From contig JAFSJJ010000021.1 of assembly GCA_017439345.1 (NCBI GenBank), positions 30,342 through 94,341 of the forward strand: a DNA stretch of 64,000 nucleotides, in the 5' to 3' direction. This document shows, one piece after another, positions 46,502 to 55,906 of this stretch. A program made the translations under genes and the position numbers. The DNA is from Synergistaceae bacterium (GTDB taxonomy: Bacteria > Synergistota > Synergistia > Synergistales > Aminobacteriaceae). The stretch's first letter is position 1, and each line of letters opens with the position of its first letter. The notes under the pieces were generated by a model. That model ran no database searches, had not been told where the DNA came from, and saw only the letters and a program-made list of their open reading frames with translations.

Positions 46502-46519
46502 TTCAAACGATCATTTGAA
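46502..46519 (+). promoter_or_regulatory. Likely ArsR-family operator upstream of the metal ATPase gene
   Basis: TTCAAA (46502-46507) and TTTGAA (46514-46519) are exact inverted arms separated by six bases, typical of SmtB/CadC-type operators. The site lies between the regulator gene and the ATPase gene. Confidence 0.6.
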
Positions 46520-46563
46520 CATTTTAATATTTAACGCTTTAACAAGGAGAGCGGTTATTAACT

Positions 46564-48396
46564 ATGCAGAAATTTAGAGTCGTCTTGTGTATTATCATGC
46601 TTGTTGTGATTCACTTCTTAAATCTTGAAGGCTTTGCGAAGTTCATTGCGTATCTCGTGCCTTATCTAGTTATCGGCTATGATGTCTTACTCGAAGCCAT
46701 TGAAGGTATCATGAAGCGTGAATTAGACGAGAATTTTTTGATGTCAATTGCAACGATCGGAGCTTTAATTCTCGGCCTGTGTTATGACGGTGATTATCTC
46801 GAAGCAGTTGCAGTCATGCTGTTATATAAAATCGGAGAACTCTTTGAAGACTACGCTGACGGCAAGACACGGGATAATATTACGGCTCTAATGGACATTC
46901 GCCCCGACTACGCAAATATAGAACATGAAGGGACTATCACGAGAGTCAATCCTGATGAAGTCAAAACAGGAAGCATTATAGTTATAAAGCCTGGCGAGAA
47001 AATTCCCCTTGACGGAGTAATTATAGAAGGCAGTTCGAGTCTCAATACCAGCGCATTAACCGGAGAGAGTCTGCCCAAGAGCGTTAATTTGGGTGATGAA
47101 GTCATAAGCGGCTGTGTTAATCTTGAGCGTGTTCTCAGAGTCAAGACTACATGTGAATTCAAAGAGTCTACAGTGTCAAAGATTCTTGAGCTTGTCGAGA
47201 ATGCTTCAGAGAGAAAATCACACACTGAGAAATTCATAACACGATTTGCAAAAATATATACTCCTGCTGTATGTGTGAGCGCGTTTGCTTTGGCTGTGAT
47301 ACCTACTGTTATATATGGCTTTGACTCATTCGGGACGTGGCTTTACAGGGCGTTAACTTTTCTCGTTATAAGCTGTCCATGTGCGTTAGTTATAAGTGTT
47401 CCCCTGACGTTCTTTGCAGGCATAGGAGCAGCAGGCAGAACCGGAATTCTGATAAAAGGTTCTAATTTCATTGAGTTATTATCGCGTGCTTCTTGTGTTG
47501 TATTCGATAAGACAGGGACATTAACGCGGGGAGTGTTCGAGGTCAGCGCAGTACATCCTAAAATTATAGAACCTGAAGAGTTACTGCATATGACTGCTCA
47601 TGTTGAGAGATTTTCGAGTCATCCCGTAGCTTTATCATTGAGGCGAGCTTACAAGAACGAGTTTGATAGCTGCGTTATTCAAGATTACGAAGAGCTTGCA
47701 GGAATGGGAGTCAGAGCCTGTGTTAATAATAAAGTAATATGTTCGGGGAGTTCGCGCTTCATGGACTCACTCGGTGTGAAGTGGCAGCCCTGCGAGAAGT
47801 CCGGAAGTATCATTCATACAGCGATAAATAATAATTACGCCGGCCACATAGTAATTTCGGACGTGATAAAACCTGAGTCAAAACAAGCAATCGATGAGCT
47901 GAAATCATTAGGAGTTAATCGGGTTGTCATGCTTACCGGAGACTCTGAGTCAAGTGCTTCTGAAGTTGCAAATAATCTCGGTATTCAAGAATTTTACGGT
48001 GAATTATTACCAGTTGACAAAGTTAATAAAGTCTCTGAGTTCATGAAAGATAATCAAGGCTCGTTAATTTTTGCAGGTGACGGAATAAATGACGCTCCTG
48101 TTTTAGCTCGTTCTGATGTGGGAGTCGCGATGGGTGCTCTTGGGTCTGATGCTGCGGTTGAGGCTGCTGATGTTGTCTTGATGGACGATGACCCCCGAAA
48201 GATTTCACGTGCTGTAAAAATTTCGCGTAAGTGCATGAGTATAGCCCGGCAAAATATATATTTCTCGATTGGAATAAAATTATTATGTCTTGTTCTGGGA
48301 GCAATGGGACTCGCTGATATGTGGCTCGCAGTGTTTGCGGATGTCGGGGTTATGGTTCTTGCCGTGTTGAATGCAATACGGGCGTTATTTGTGTGA
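46564..48396 (+). CDS. Heavy-metal P1B-type ATPase (Cd/Zn/Pb exporter type)
   Basis: 610 aa. It lacks an N-terminal HMA metal-binding domain and begins directly with membrane helices. The actuator loop (NTSALTGESLPK), SCPCALVIS metal-transport CPC motif, phosphorylation site FDKTGTLTRG, and SSHPVALSL (HP motif) are present, as is the hinge GDGINDAPVLARSDVGVAMG. CPC plus the C-terminal helices place it with ZntA/CadA Zn2+/Cd2+/Pb2+ pumps rather than Cu pumps. Probably controlled by the adjacent ArsR-type gene. Its 3' end is partly duplicated at 49453. Confidence 0.92.
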   Translation: MQKFRVVLCIIMLVVIHFLNLEGFAKFIAYLVPYLVIGYDVLLEAIEGIMKRELDENFLMSIATIGALILGLCYDGDYLEAVAVMLLYKIGELFEDYADGKTRDNITALMDIRPDYANIEHEGTITRVNPDEVKTGSIIVIKPGEKIPLDGVIIEGSSSLNTSALTGESLPKSVNLGDEVISGCVNLERVLRVKTTCEFKESTVSKILELVENASERKSHTEKFITRFAKIYTPAVCVSAFALAVIPTVIYGFDSFGTWLYRALTFLVISCPCALVISVPLTFFAGIGAAGRTGILIKGSNFIELLSRASCVVFDKTGTLTRGVFEVSAVHPKIIEPEELLHMTAHVERFSSHPVALSLRRAYKNEFDSCVIQDYEELAGMGVRACVNNKVICSGSSRFMDSLGVKWQPCEKSGSIIHTAINNNYAGHIVISDVIKPESKQAIDELKSLGVNRVVMLTGDSESSASEVANNLGIQEFYGELLPVDKVNKVSEFMKDNQGSLIFAGDGINDAPVLARSDVGVAMGALGSDAAVEAADVVLMDDDPRKISRAVKISRKCMSIARQNIYFSIGIKLLCLVLGAMGLADMWLAVFADVGVMVLAVLNAIRALFV

Positions 48397-48437
48397 TAGA
48401 ATCAGCAAAAATTTTTACGTGAAAGGACTCTTGACAA

Positions 48438-49446
48438 ATGAGTATTAAGGCCGCTACAATGCAACCAGCAACCAGCAACCAGCAACCAGCCATTATTATC
48501 TATTATTATTCCTGTTTACAAAGTCGAGAAATATTTAGACAAGTGCGTTATGAGTGTAGTTAATCAGACGTATAAGAATCTCGAAATAATTCTTGTCGAT
48601 GACGGCTCGCCGGACAACTGTCCTAAAATGTGCGATCTCTGGGCAGAGAAGGACTCTAGAATCAGAGTCATTCACAAAGAGAACGGGGGACTCTCAAGCG
48701 CAAGGAATGCAGGACTTGACGCAATGAGGGGCGAATTTGTGGGCTTTGTTGACAGTGATGATTATATTTCACCTGAAATGTACGGGAGGCTGTATGACTT
48801 AATAAAAAGTTATGACGCTGACTTGAGCATTTGCGGTCATATCAAAGTCGATGAAGCCGGGAATAATCTCTTTAATAATAATGATTCGCAGCCGTTGATT
48901 AAAGTATATTCATGTGAAGAAGTTCTATCTGCTTTTATAAATTATGAGTTTAGCTGGCTGTCAGGTTATTTTGGAGTCAGTGTCAATAAACTTTACTGCC
49001 GCAAAATTTTTGACTCTATTCGTTTCCCTGAAGGTTTCCTTCATGAAGATGATTTAACGGTTCACTATATATTAGGAGCCTGCAAAAGAGCTGTCGTTAC
49101 GAACGAAATTTTTTATTTTTATCTTCAGCGTGAAGGCAGTATAATGTCTCAAGCTATGAAATCTGCATTTAATCCGGATCACTTTAATATATGCGTGAAG
49201 ATTTACAAGGAACGCAGCAATTATTTAACGAGTCAGGGAATGCCGGAGCTTGCCGAAAGAGTTTTATTCAAGTTATATGCTATGTGGGCTAATGATCTGC
49301 GGAAAATAAATTATCTCCAGTTCAGGAAAAAATTAAATAAGTCCCTGCTAGAGAGTATATCAATGCTAATGAAGTCAAAGCACAAACTACGCGCTGTAAA
49401 ACTTTTAATCAGACTTTCACGAAGCGTATTCAGACCGTATATATAA
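48438..49446 (+). pseudogene. Family 2 glycosyltransferase, out of frame at a (GCAACCA)4 repeat (phase-OFF)
   Basis: From ATG 48438 (GAAAGGA upstream) or 48459, translation enters (GCAACCA)4 and leaves in a frame that stops near 48560. The glycosyltransferase frame (starting LLSIIIPVYKVEKYLDK) begins one base out of step. Deleting one 7-bp unit would join ATG and GT2 frames exactly. Downstream the protein is complete: DDGSPDNCPKM, VDSDDYISPEM and C-terminal helices. ATG 48550 is in frame but would omit the first catalytic strand. Best read as a phase-variable gene in its OFF state. Its flanks are duplicated with the next gene. Confidence 0.82.
48461..48488 (+). repeat. Heptanucleotide tandem repeat (GCAACCA)4
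   Basis: Four exact, uninterrupted copies of GCAACCA lie between the likely start codons (48438, 48459) and the glycosyltransferase frame. Seven-base units alter the reading frame when copy number changes. Three copies give an open frame and four copies give the stop observed. Confidence 0.9.
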
Positions 49447-49532
49447 CTAAGTGTGTTGAATGCAATCAGGGCGTTATTTGTGTGATAGAATCAGCAAAAT
49501 TTTTTTCACATGAAAGGATTCTTGATAAACAA

Positions 49533-50495
49533 ATGAGTGGCAAGCCTTTAATAAGCGTTATTATTCCTGTTTACAAAGTCGAGAAATATTTAGACAAGTG
49601 CATTATGAGTGTAGTTAATCAGACGTATTCAAATCTTGAGATAATTCTTGTCGATGACGGCTCACCGGATAACTGTCCTAAAATGTGCGATGACTGGGCG
49701 GAGAGAGACTCGCGAATCAGAGTCATTCACAAAGAGAACGGAGGACAGGCTTCAGCAAAGAATGCAGGCATTGACATAATGAGGGGTGAACTTGTAGGCT
49801 TCATTGATAGCGATGATTATATTGCTCCTGAAATGTTCGAGAGATTATACGAAGTTTTGACAGAGAACGATGCTGATTTAAGCAATTGTGATATTCTTTC
49901 GATTAGAGACAACGGGGACGGCAGTATTTCACAGGAGATATATTTCGAGCCTTTTTCGGATCAGGTACTTTCACGCGAACAAGCATTAACTGAACTTGCA
50001 AATGATAACTTAGGGAAATTGAACATACTGGTCAGCAAACTTTACAAGTCATCTATCTTCAAAACACTGCGCTTTACTGTAGGAGTTAATCATGAAGACG
50101 ATTTAATAATACACAGGATATTAGGGGAATGCAAAAGGATAGCTATAACATCTGAAGCAATGTATTTCTATGTCAGAAGGAAAGACAGCACTATGGGTGA
50201 AATACAACAGCATAACTTTCACTTAGGGAGCTTCAAGGGGCTTCGAGATGCTTTCATTGACCGCTATCACTACTTAAATGATCTTGGAATGCCGGAGACC
50301 GCTGAATTTGTTATTCCTAAAATATATGCCTTGTTGATAACAAATCTTCGCAAAGTAAATTACATCAAGTACAGGTATGAAATGAATAAAGCACTGCCAG
50401 AAGTGTTACGAGCCCTTATAATGTCAAAATCTCTACGGAATAAATACAGAGCCTGCAAACTCTGCCTTATGTGTTTATTAAGTATGTTTAAATAA
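49533..50495 (+). CDS. Family 2 glycosyltransferase (intact paralogue)
   Basis: 320 aa from ATG 49533, beginning MSGKPLISVIIPVYKVEKYLDK. GT-A fold marks: VDDGSPDNCPKMCDDWA near residue 40, and metal-binding DSDDYIAPEMFERLY near 90. C-terminal helices resemble those of the preceding gene. Highly similar to it in the N-terminal half and diverged later. The intergenic flank (49453-49532) is a duplicate of the ATPase gene 3' end. The sugar donor and acceptor are unknown, probably a surface glycan. Confidence 0.9.
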   Translation: MSGKPLISVIIPVYKVEKYLDKCIMSVVNQTYSNLEIILVDDGSPDNCPKMCDDWAERDSRIRVIHKENGGQASAKNAGIDIMRGELVGFIDSDDYIAPEMFERLYEVLTENDADLSNCDILSIRDNGDGSISQEIYFEPFSDQVLSREQALTELANDNLGKLNILVSKLYKSSIFKTLRFTVGVNHEDDLIIHRILGECKRIAITSEAMYFYVRRKDSTMGEIQQHNFHLGSFKGLRDAFIDRYHYLNDLGMPETAEFVIPKIYALLITNLRKVNYIKYRYEMNKALPEVLRALIMSKSLRNKYRACKLCLMCLLSMFK

Positions 50496-50550
50496 TCTTG
50501 GTAGGCTATAATTTGCGCAATTAATAATTAAATCAGGAGAAAAATTTTTC

Positions 50551-51744
50551 ATGCAGTATGATTTTACGAATATTCACAAACGCTACAACACAGGTTCAGG
50601 CAAATGGGACGAGTTAGCACGTCACGGCATCAACGAGTCAGAGGACATAATCCCCTTTTCAGTGGCTGACATGGAATTTGTTACGGCTCCGGAAATTGTC
50701 GAAGCACTTAAACACGAGCTTGATAACTCTATCATGGGTTACGCGAATCCCACTCAGGAATATTTATCAGAAGTGTGTAACTGGTTCGAACACCGCCACA
50801 ACTGGAAGGCCAAGCCCGAATGGATATTAACGACTCACGGTGTAGTAGATGCGTTCTTTGAGGCCGTCAAGACTTACACGAATCCAGGAGAAGGAGTCAT
50901 GCTCACAACGCCCGTATATCACCCAATGTATATGGCAGTAAATTTCACGGGACGCAAGCTCGTTGACTGCAAGATGATTAACACGGGAACAAGTTATAAA
51001 ATTGACTTCGATGATTTCGAGAAGAAGGCTTCAGATCCAAACACGAAATTATTAATTCTGTGCAGCCCTCATAATCCCTGCGGCAGAGTCTGGACCCGCG
51101 ATGAATTAACACAAATCGGCGAAATATGTTTAAAGCATAATGTATTAGTTCTTTCCGATGAGATTCACTGCGACTTAATAATGCCCGGCCATGTTCACAC
51201 GGTCTTTGCGAGTATAAGTGATGAATTCGCAAATAACTCTATAATATGCACAGCTCCGAGCAAAACTTTTAACATAGCAGGACTCCAGACTTCAAATATA
51301 TTTATTCCCAATAAAGAATTACGTGATAAATATTTAGCTTCACTCAAGCTCACGAATCCTAATCCTAAGTGCAATATTCTGGGCTACTGTGCTGCTCTGG
51401 CTGCGTATAAAAATTGTGAAAGCTGGCTGGACTCTGCTCTTGAAGTAATTAATACTAACAGAAAGTTAATTTGTGATTTCCTGACTCGTGAAATTCCCGA
51501 AATAAAAGCATATAATCTCGAAGGAACTTATTTAATGTGGCTTGACTTTAATGCTCTTGGCCTGAATTATAAGGAACTTGAGAGAATCAATCACTCTGAA
51601 GCAAAATTATTCTTTGATGAGGGCTATATATTCGGTTCTCAGGGTGAAGGCTTTGAACGCTGGAACATCGCCTGCCCGACAAGATATATTCAGGACGCAT
51701 TAGAGAGAATCAAGCAAGTTTACAGCAGATACAGGAGGAGTTAA
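50551..51744 (+). CDS. PatB/MalY-type cystathionine beta-lyase, PLP aminotransferase fold
   Basis: 397 aa class I/II PLP enzyme. FTNIHKRYNTGSGKWDEL, PFSVADMEFVTAPEI, LCSPHNPCGRVWTRDEL, SDEIHCDLIMPGHVH and APSKTFNIAGLQTSN with the Schiff-base Lys. The MalY/PatB family cleaves C-S bonds of cystathionine and similar compounds. AGGAG precedes the ATG, and TATAAT lies near 50509. It is followed by rseP after 4 bp. Confidence 0.9.
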   Translation: MQYDFTNIHKRYNTGSGKWDELARHGINESEDIIPFSVADMEFVTAPEIVEALKHELDNSIMGYANPTQEYLSEVCNWFEHRHNWKAKPEWILTTHGVVDAFFEAVKTYTNPGEGVMLTTPVYHPMYMAVNFTGRKLVDCKMINTGTSYKIDFDDFEKKASDPNTKLLILCSPHNPCGRVWTRDELTQIGEICLKHNVLVLSDEIHCDLIMPGHVHTVFASISDEFANNSIICTAPSKTFNIAGLQTSNIFIPNKELRDKYLASLKLTNPNPKCNILGYCAALAAYKNCESWLDSALEVINTNRKLICDFLTREIPEIKAYNLEGTYLMWLDFNALGLNYKELERINHSEAKLFFDEGYIFGSQGEGFERWNIACPTRYIQDALERIKQVYSRYRRS

Positions 51745-51748
51745 TAAA

Positions 51749-52804
51749 GTGTTGGCAAGTATCATTGCATTTGTTATAGTCATTGCAGTATGTGTTATCG
51801 TTCACGAGTACGGACATTATATAACTGCGAAAATTTTAGGCGTTCAGGTTCACGAGTTCGCGTTCGGAATGGGCCCGGCAATTTTACAGCATAGAAACAA
51901 GAGAAATAATATGCTCTGGTCATGGCGATTATTCCCCGTCGGAGGTTTTTGCAGACTCGCAGGAATGGACGAAGACGAAGACGGCGAGGAAGTTATTAGA
52001 GGTATGGGCTTCAATGAGCAGCCTGCTTGGAAGAGATTCTTAATTCTACTTAACGGTTCGTTATTTAATATTCTGCTTGCTGTGTTGTTAATGGCAGCAT
52101 TTCTCTACGGTCATGGAGTCTTGGACATGGAACACTCTAAAATCGGCGAGCTTATGCCCGGTTTTCCCGCTGAGAGTGCAGGACTCAGAGTCGGCGACGA
52201 AATTTTGAAGGTCAATGAGGCTCAAATTACAAAGTGGCGCGACATTTCAGAAAATATACGTTCAGAGAGCGAAAAGAATCCCGGACAAAATATAAATCTT
52301 GAAGTCAGACGCGGTGAAGAAGTTCTCAAGTTATCGTTAAGCATTCCTGTTAATAAAGAATACGGGCGGCCGATGCTCGGAGTCTCGCCTTCATATACAC
52401 GTTATGATTTATATCACGCTTTCAGGAGCGCAGCAGGTTACACGTATAAAATGACAATGTTAATGATGAGGGGACTTTACGACTTAATCACAGGTCAGCA
52501 GGAAGCAGACGTTACAGGGCCTGTAGGAATTGCTTCAATGTCGGGGCGCGCTATGAGGTCGGGCTTCTGGGACTTCATTTCATTCATTGCGATAATCGCG
52601 TTAAATTTGGGTATTCTGAATTTATTTCCTATTCCTGCTCTTGACGGAGGGAGGCTCTTATTCGTAACACTTGAGATGATAGTAAGGCGCAGACTTCCTG
52701 ATAAAATCGAAAACTGGATTCATACAGCAGGATTTGTGTTATTGATTTCATTGATGATATTTATAACATGCAAGGACGTTTATAACTTATTCTTTACTCA
52801 TTAA
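51749..52804 (+). CDS. rseP: Site-2 intramembrane metalloprotease RseP
   Basis: 351 aa. Zinc motif HEYGH near residue 19 in the first membrane helix and the second site NLFPIPALDGGRL near 292. A PDZ domain sits between (GFPAESAGLRVGDEILKVNEAQI). GTG start with AGGAGG 12 nt upstream (51733-51738), immediately after patB. In other bacteria RseP cuts anti-sigma factors or signal peptides; its substrate here is not shown. Confidence 0.92.
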   Translation: MLASIIAFVIVIAVCVIVHEYGHYITAKILGVQVHEFAFGMGPAILQHRNKRNNMLWSWRLFPVGGFCRLAGMDEDEDGEEVIRGMGFNEQPAWKRFLILLNGSLFNILLAVLLMAAFLYGHGVLDMEHSKIGELMPGFPAESAGLRVGDEILKVNEAQITKWRDISENIRSESEKNPGQNINLEVRRGEEVLKLSLSIPVNKEYGRPMLGVSPSYTRYDLYHAFRSAAGYTYKMTMLMMRGLYDLITGQQEADVTGPVGIASMSGRAMRSGFWDFISFIAIIALNLGILNLFPIPALDGGRLLFVTLEMIVRRRLPDKIENWIHTAGFVLLISLMIFITCKDVYNLFFTH

Positions 52805-52810
52805 TTAATC

Positions 52811-53854
52811 ATGAACAGTAAACGGCAAGTAAATATTAACGGACTCACAATCGGGGGAGATTCTCCTGTCAGAGTCGAGAGTATGCTGAAAATTTCCCTT
52901 GATAAGCGTGAAGAGTGTCTTGCTCAGTGTGAAAGATTAATAGACTCAGGCTGTGAAATGGCGCGTGCTGCGTTGCCTGATAAAAAATTTGCTGATGACC
53001 TGAAGCACTTAATCAATCACACGAAATTAACTATCATGGCAGATATTCACTTTGACCCGGCTTTAGCAATTCTAGCAATGGAAGCAGGAGTCAGGGCAAT
53101 AAGAATTAACCCCGGTAACATGCCGTTAAATAAATTAAATGATGTTATCTCGTGCGCGAAAAATTTAGGGGTCGTAATCAGAATCGGAGCTAACGGAGGC
53201 TCAATCTCTCAGGCTCAATTAGAACAAGCTCAAGGGGACAGGGCGCAGGCTTTATTTCTTGCAGTCCGTGAACAGGCTGAATTACTGCTTGCTCAAGGCT
53301 TCGATGATTTAATACTCTCTGCAAAGTCTTCAAGCGTTAATGAATGTGTTCAAGCAAATATGTTAATCGCTAAGAGTTATCCTGATTTCCCCATGCACAT
53401 TGGCTTGACCGAAGCAGGTCCCGGCGACGGCGGAATAGTCAAAGGCACGGCGTGTATTTCTGCATTGCTCTCTATGAAGATCGGCGACACGTTAAGAGTC
53501 TCTCTGACTGACCAGCCAGAACGAGAAGTTAAAGTCGGCTATGAAATTCTCAAGGCTTTAGAGCTTAGAACACGGGGAGTAAATTTAATCTCGTGTCCTA
53601 CATGCGGGAGAAGACGTGCTGACGTTATGAATCTTGTTAAGATAGTTGAGCCTTTATTAAAGAATTTACCTGATGGGACTTCAGTTGCTGTCATGGGCTG
53701 TGAAGTCAACGGACCTAAAGAAGCGCGTCATGCCCAGTTCGGAATAGCAGGGACTCCCGGAGGAGCGTTGTTGTTCCGGGAGGGTAAATCAGTCGGCGAA
53801 TATAATTTCAACGAGCTTGATAAAATTCTGCCTGAGTTCTTGACTATGAAATAG
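52811..53854 (+). CDS. ispG: 4-hydroxy-3-methylbut-2-enyl diphosphate synthase
   Basis: 347 aa. The [4Fe-4S] ligands are visible: ISCPTCGRR near residue 257, with MGCEVNGPKEA near 297, the latter also giving the essential Glu. It catalyses the seventh step of the MEP isoprenoid pathway. rseP-ispG adjacency is common, and here the gap is 6 bp. The 3' end overlaps the convergent acetyltransferase gene by 11 bp. Confidence 0.95.
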   Translation: MNSKRQVNINGLTIGGDSPVRVESMLKISLDKREECLAQCERLIDSGCEMARAALPDKKFADDLKHLINHTKLTIMADIHFDPALAILAMEAGVRAIRINPGNMPLNKLNDVISCAKNLGVVIRIGANGGSISQAQLEQAQGDRAQALFLAVREQAELLLAQGFDDLILSAKSSSVNECVQANMLIAKSYPDFPMHIGLTEAGPGDGGIVKGTACISALLSMKIGDTLRVSLTDQPEREVKVGYEILKALELRTRGVNLISCPTCGRRRADVMNLVKIVEPLLKNLPDGTSVAVMGCEVNGPKEARHAQFGIAGTPGGALLFREGKSVGEYNFNELDKILPEFLTMK

Positions 53855-54428
53855 AGCGAATAACTTTACAAGGCACACCAGCTGCAAAGGAGTTCGGAGG
53901 AATGCTGCGGGTTACGACACTGCCTGCCCCTATCACAGAACCTGCGCCGATTCGGACTCCTGCTGTAACTGTAACGTTTGAAGCGAGCCAGCAGTTATCT
54001 TCAATAATGATTTCTTTTCCGTATTCTAGAACTATTTCTGTGCCGTCTGGTAGAGTCCTTGTATTGCGTTCTCTATAATTAATCGGGTGCAAGGGCGTAA
54101 CGAGTGAGACACTTGAGCCGAGCATGACATTATCACCGATTGTAACAGGACAGACATCAAGAATCGTAGTGTTGAAGTTCGCGTAAAAATTTTTGCCTAT
54201 GTGAATATTTATCCCGTAATCGAAATATATAGGTCCCTGAAAGTAAATATTTTCCGGGTCAAAGTTCGGCAGCAGTTCATATAATATTGCGTTGCGTTCA
54301 AGTTCGTGCAGTTCTGAGAGCTGGTTGTACCTGAAGCATAAATCATGTGCAGAGTGTCTCAGCCTCGCGAGTTCTATATCACCGGGGTTATATAATTCTC
54401 CTGCGGTCATCTTCTCAAGTTCTGACAT
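53844..54428 (-). CDS. Maltose/galactoside O-acetyltransferase family protein
   Basis: 194 aa LbH-fold acetyltransferase of the Maa/NodL/LacA group. An N-terminal helical part (EKMTAGELYNPGDIELARLRHSAHDLCFRYN) precedes hexapeptide repeats (VTIGDNVMLGSSVSL, GVRIGAGSVIGAGSVV). The catalytic His lies in the TPLHPI loop. Acetylates sugars using acetyl-CoA; substrate unknown. It is downstream of a sugar-type oxidoreductase gene on the same strand, 9 bp away. Confidence 0.9.
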   Translation of the reverse strand: MSELEKMTAGELYNPGDIELARLRHSAHDLCFRYNQLSELHELERNAILYELLPNFDPENIYFQGPIYFDYGINIHIGKNFYANFNTTILDVCPVTIGDNVMLGSSVSLVTPLHPINYRERNTRTLPDGTEIVLEYGKEIIIEDNCWLASNVTVTAGVRIGAGSVIGAGSVVTRSIPPNSFAAGVPCKVIRSIS

Positions 54429-54437
54429 GATAATTTA

Positions 54438-55406
54438 TCATCCTATTTTCTGATTATTATTTTTGCTAATTCCGCTGGTCTCGTTGATCTGCCTTAAGAC
54501 TTCAACAGCCACTTCAAGAGCTCTTTTACCGTCCTTGCCTCCGACTACAGGGGGACGCTTCTCTATTACGCACCTGACGAAATCAGCAAGTTCTAGCTTT
54601 AACGGTTCACTCTTAGGAAATACTGGAGTCTCGCGGATCTCAACTTGGCCGTCAGGATTATTAACACATCTTGAAATTTGCACCGTCTGCTGTTCGTAAT
54701 TAACTGTAATTTGTCTTTCACGTTCGACTATCTCAAGCTGCCTGCACTTCTTCTCAGCACATCGACTCACCAAGATATGAGCAATGACTCCATTCTCGAA
54801 AGTGATTTGAGCATCCGCAATGTCTTCATGTTCACTGAATACGCATGAACCTGTTGCAGCAATCTTCGCAATCGGAGACGGAACAAGAGACATAACTATA
54901 TCTATATCGTGAATCATTAAATCAAGAACTACACCGACATCATTAATTCTGGGACTGAAGGGGCCCACGCGTCTTGAGTCTAAATAAACGGGCTCAGGGT
55001 GAATCTGTGATATATATCTTATTGCACTGTTAAAGCGTTCGATATGACCGACTTGAAGCACTAAATTTTTTCTCGAGGCAATCTCTAATAATTCTCCTGC
55101 TTCTTCCGGTCGCATAGTTACAGGCTTCTCGACTAGGACATGTATACCTGCTTCAAGTGCTTTCTTTGCTATTTCGTAATGCTGGCTTGTGGGAACAACT
55201 ATAGATAAGGCATCAATTGATTTTCGTGATATTAACTCTTCAAGTGAATTATATGCAGGGACTCCCAAATGTTCGCCGATAAATCTTGCGCGGTCAAAAT
55301 CACTGTCTGCTACTCCGACTAGATGAGCATCAAGAAGCTCTGTGTATATTCTTGCATGATGCTGGCCAAGATGTCCGACACCTACAACGCCAACTCGTTC
55401 ACTCAT
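54438..55406 (-). CDS. Gfo/Idh/MocA-family oxidoreductase
   Basis: 322 aa. Rossmann dinucleotide site VGVVGVGHLGQHHARIY at the N-terminus, and the family VEKPVTM segment with the catalytic Lys near residue 94. VVLDLMIHDIDIVMSLV provides the conserved Asp/His near 180. Resembles sugar-nucleotide or amino-sugar dehydrogenases of this family. Next to an acetyltransferase, it probably serves surface-sugar synthesis, which is inference. Confidence 0.88.
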   Translation of the reverse strand: MSERVGVVGVGHLGQHHARIYTELLDAHLVGVADSDFDRARFIGEHLGVPAYNSLEELISRKSIDALSIVVPTSQHYEIAKKALEAGIHVLVEKPVTMRPEEAGELLEIASRKNLVLQVGHIERFNSAIRYISQIHPEPVYLDSRRVGPFSPRINDVGVVLDLMIHDIDIVMSLVPSPIAKIAATGSCVFSEHEDIADAQITFENGVIAHILVSRCAEKKCRQLEIVERERQITVNYEQQTVQISRCVNNPDGQVEIRETPVFPKSEPLKLELADFVRCVIEKRPPVVGGKDGKRALEVAVEVLRQINETSGISKNNNQKIG

Positions 55407-55543
55407 GGTAAAAGAATCCTTCTCCCTTATTGCTTATTATTAATACGCTGTTTTACTCAATGTTATAAAATCTTATCACACAGCAATAATTATTTATGGC
55501 ATAATAACAGAAATTTTATACTTTAACAGGAGGCAATTTTATT

Positions 55544-55880
55544 ATGACCAAACAGGAATTACTCGCAAAAGTGAATGAATTAATCAACGCTTACTCCTGC
55601 AACCCGGCTTTAAAGTCAGCAGCAGAGGCTTATCTCAAGGCTCAGGACAAGGCCAGCGCAGAAGCTCTTATCAAATCACTTGAAGAGAACGTTTGCAGTA
55701 TTCGATGAGTTAATTGCTCTGTGCGAGTCAGACACGGGCAAGAATCTTTTCGGAGCAGAGAAGGCAGCAGGTATGGCTAAGGCAGCTCGAGACAAGAAGG
55801 CTGAGGGCGAGAAGTTCTGCATATGTCCGGCATGTCAGGCAGGATCAGCTATCTACGCTGAGAAAGAAAAACTTGCATAA
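55544..55880 (+). pseudogene. Small CxxC protein gene broken by a one-base frameshift
   Basis: ATG 55544, with AGGAGG 10 nt upstream, opens a frame coding MTKQELLAKVNELINAYSC and onward to a stop after residue ~52. From 55680 the next frame continues without an ATG. At about 55700 an extra T (AGTATTCGATGAG) explains the break: removing one T joins ...EENVCSI to DELIALCESDTGKNLFGAE and yields a ~111-aa protein with a C-terminal CICPACQAG motif. So it is either a recent pseudogene, a programmed shift or a sequencing error. Family unknown to me. A terminator follows. Confidence 0.75.
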
Positions 55881-55906
55881 TAATCAACTCTAAAATTATA
55901 TTTCAT

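Noticed and set aside
48550..49446. ATG 48550 as the true start of the first glycosyltransferase
   Set aside because: This start would remove the first strand of the GT2 Rossmann-like fold (SIIIPVYKVEKYLDK) that is present in the DNA just upstream and in the paralogue.
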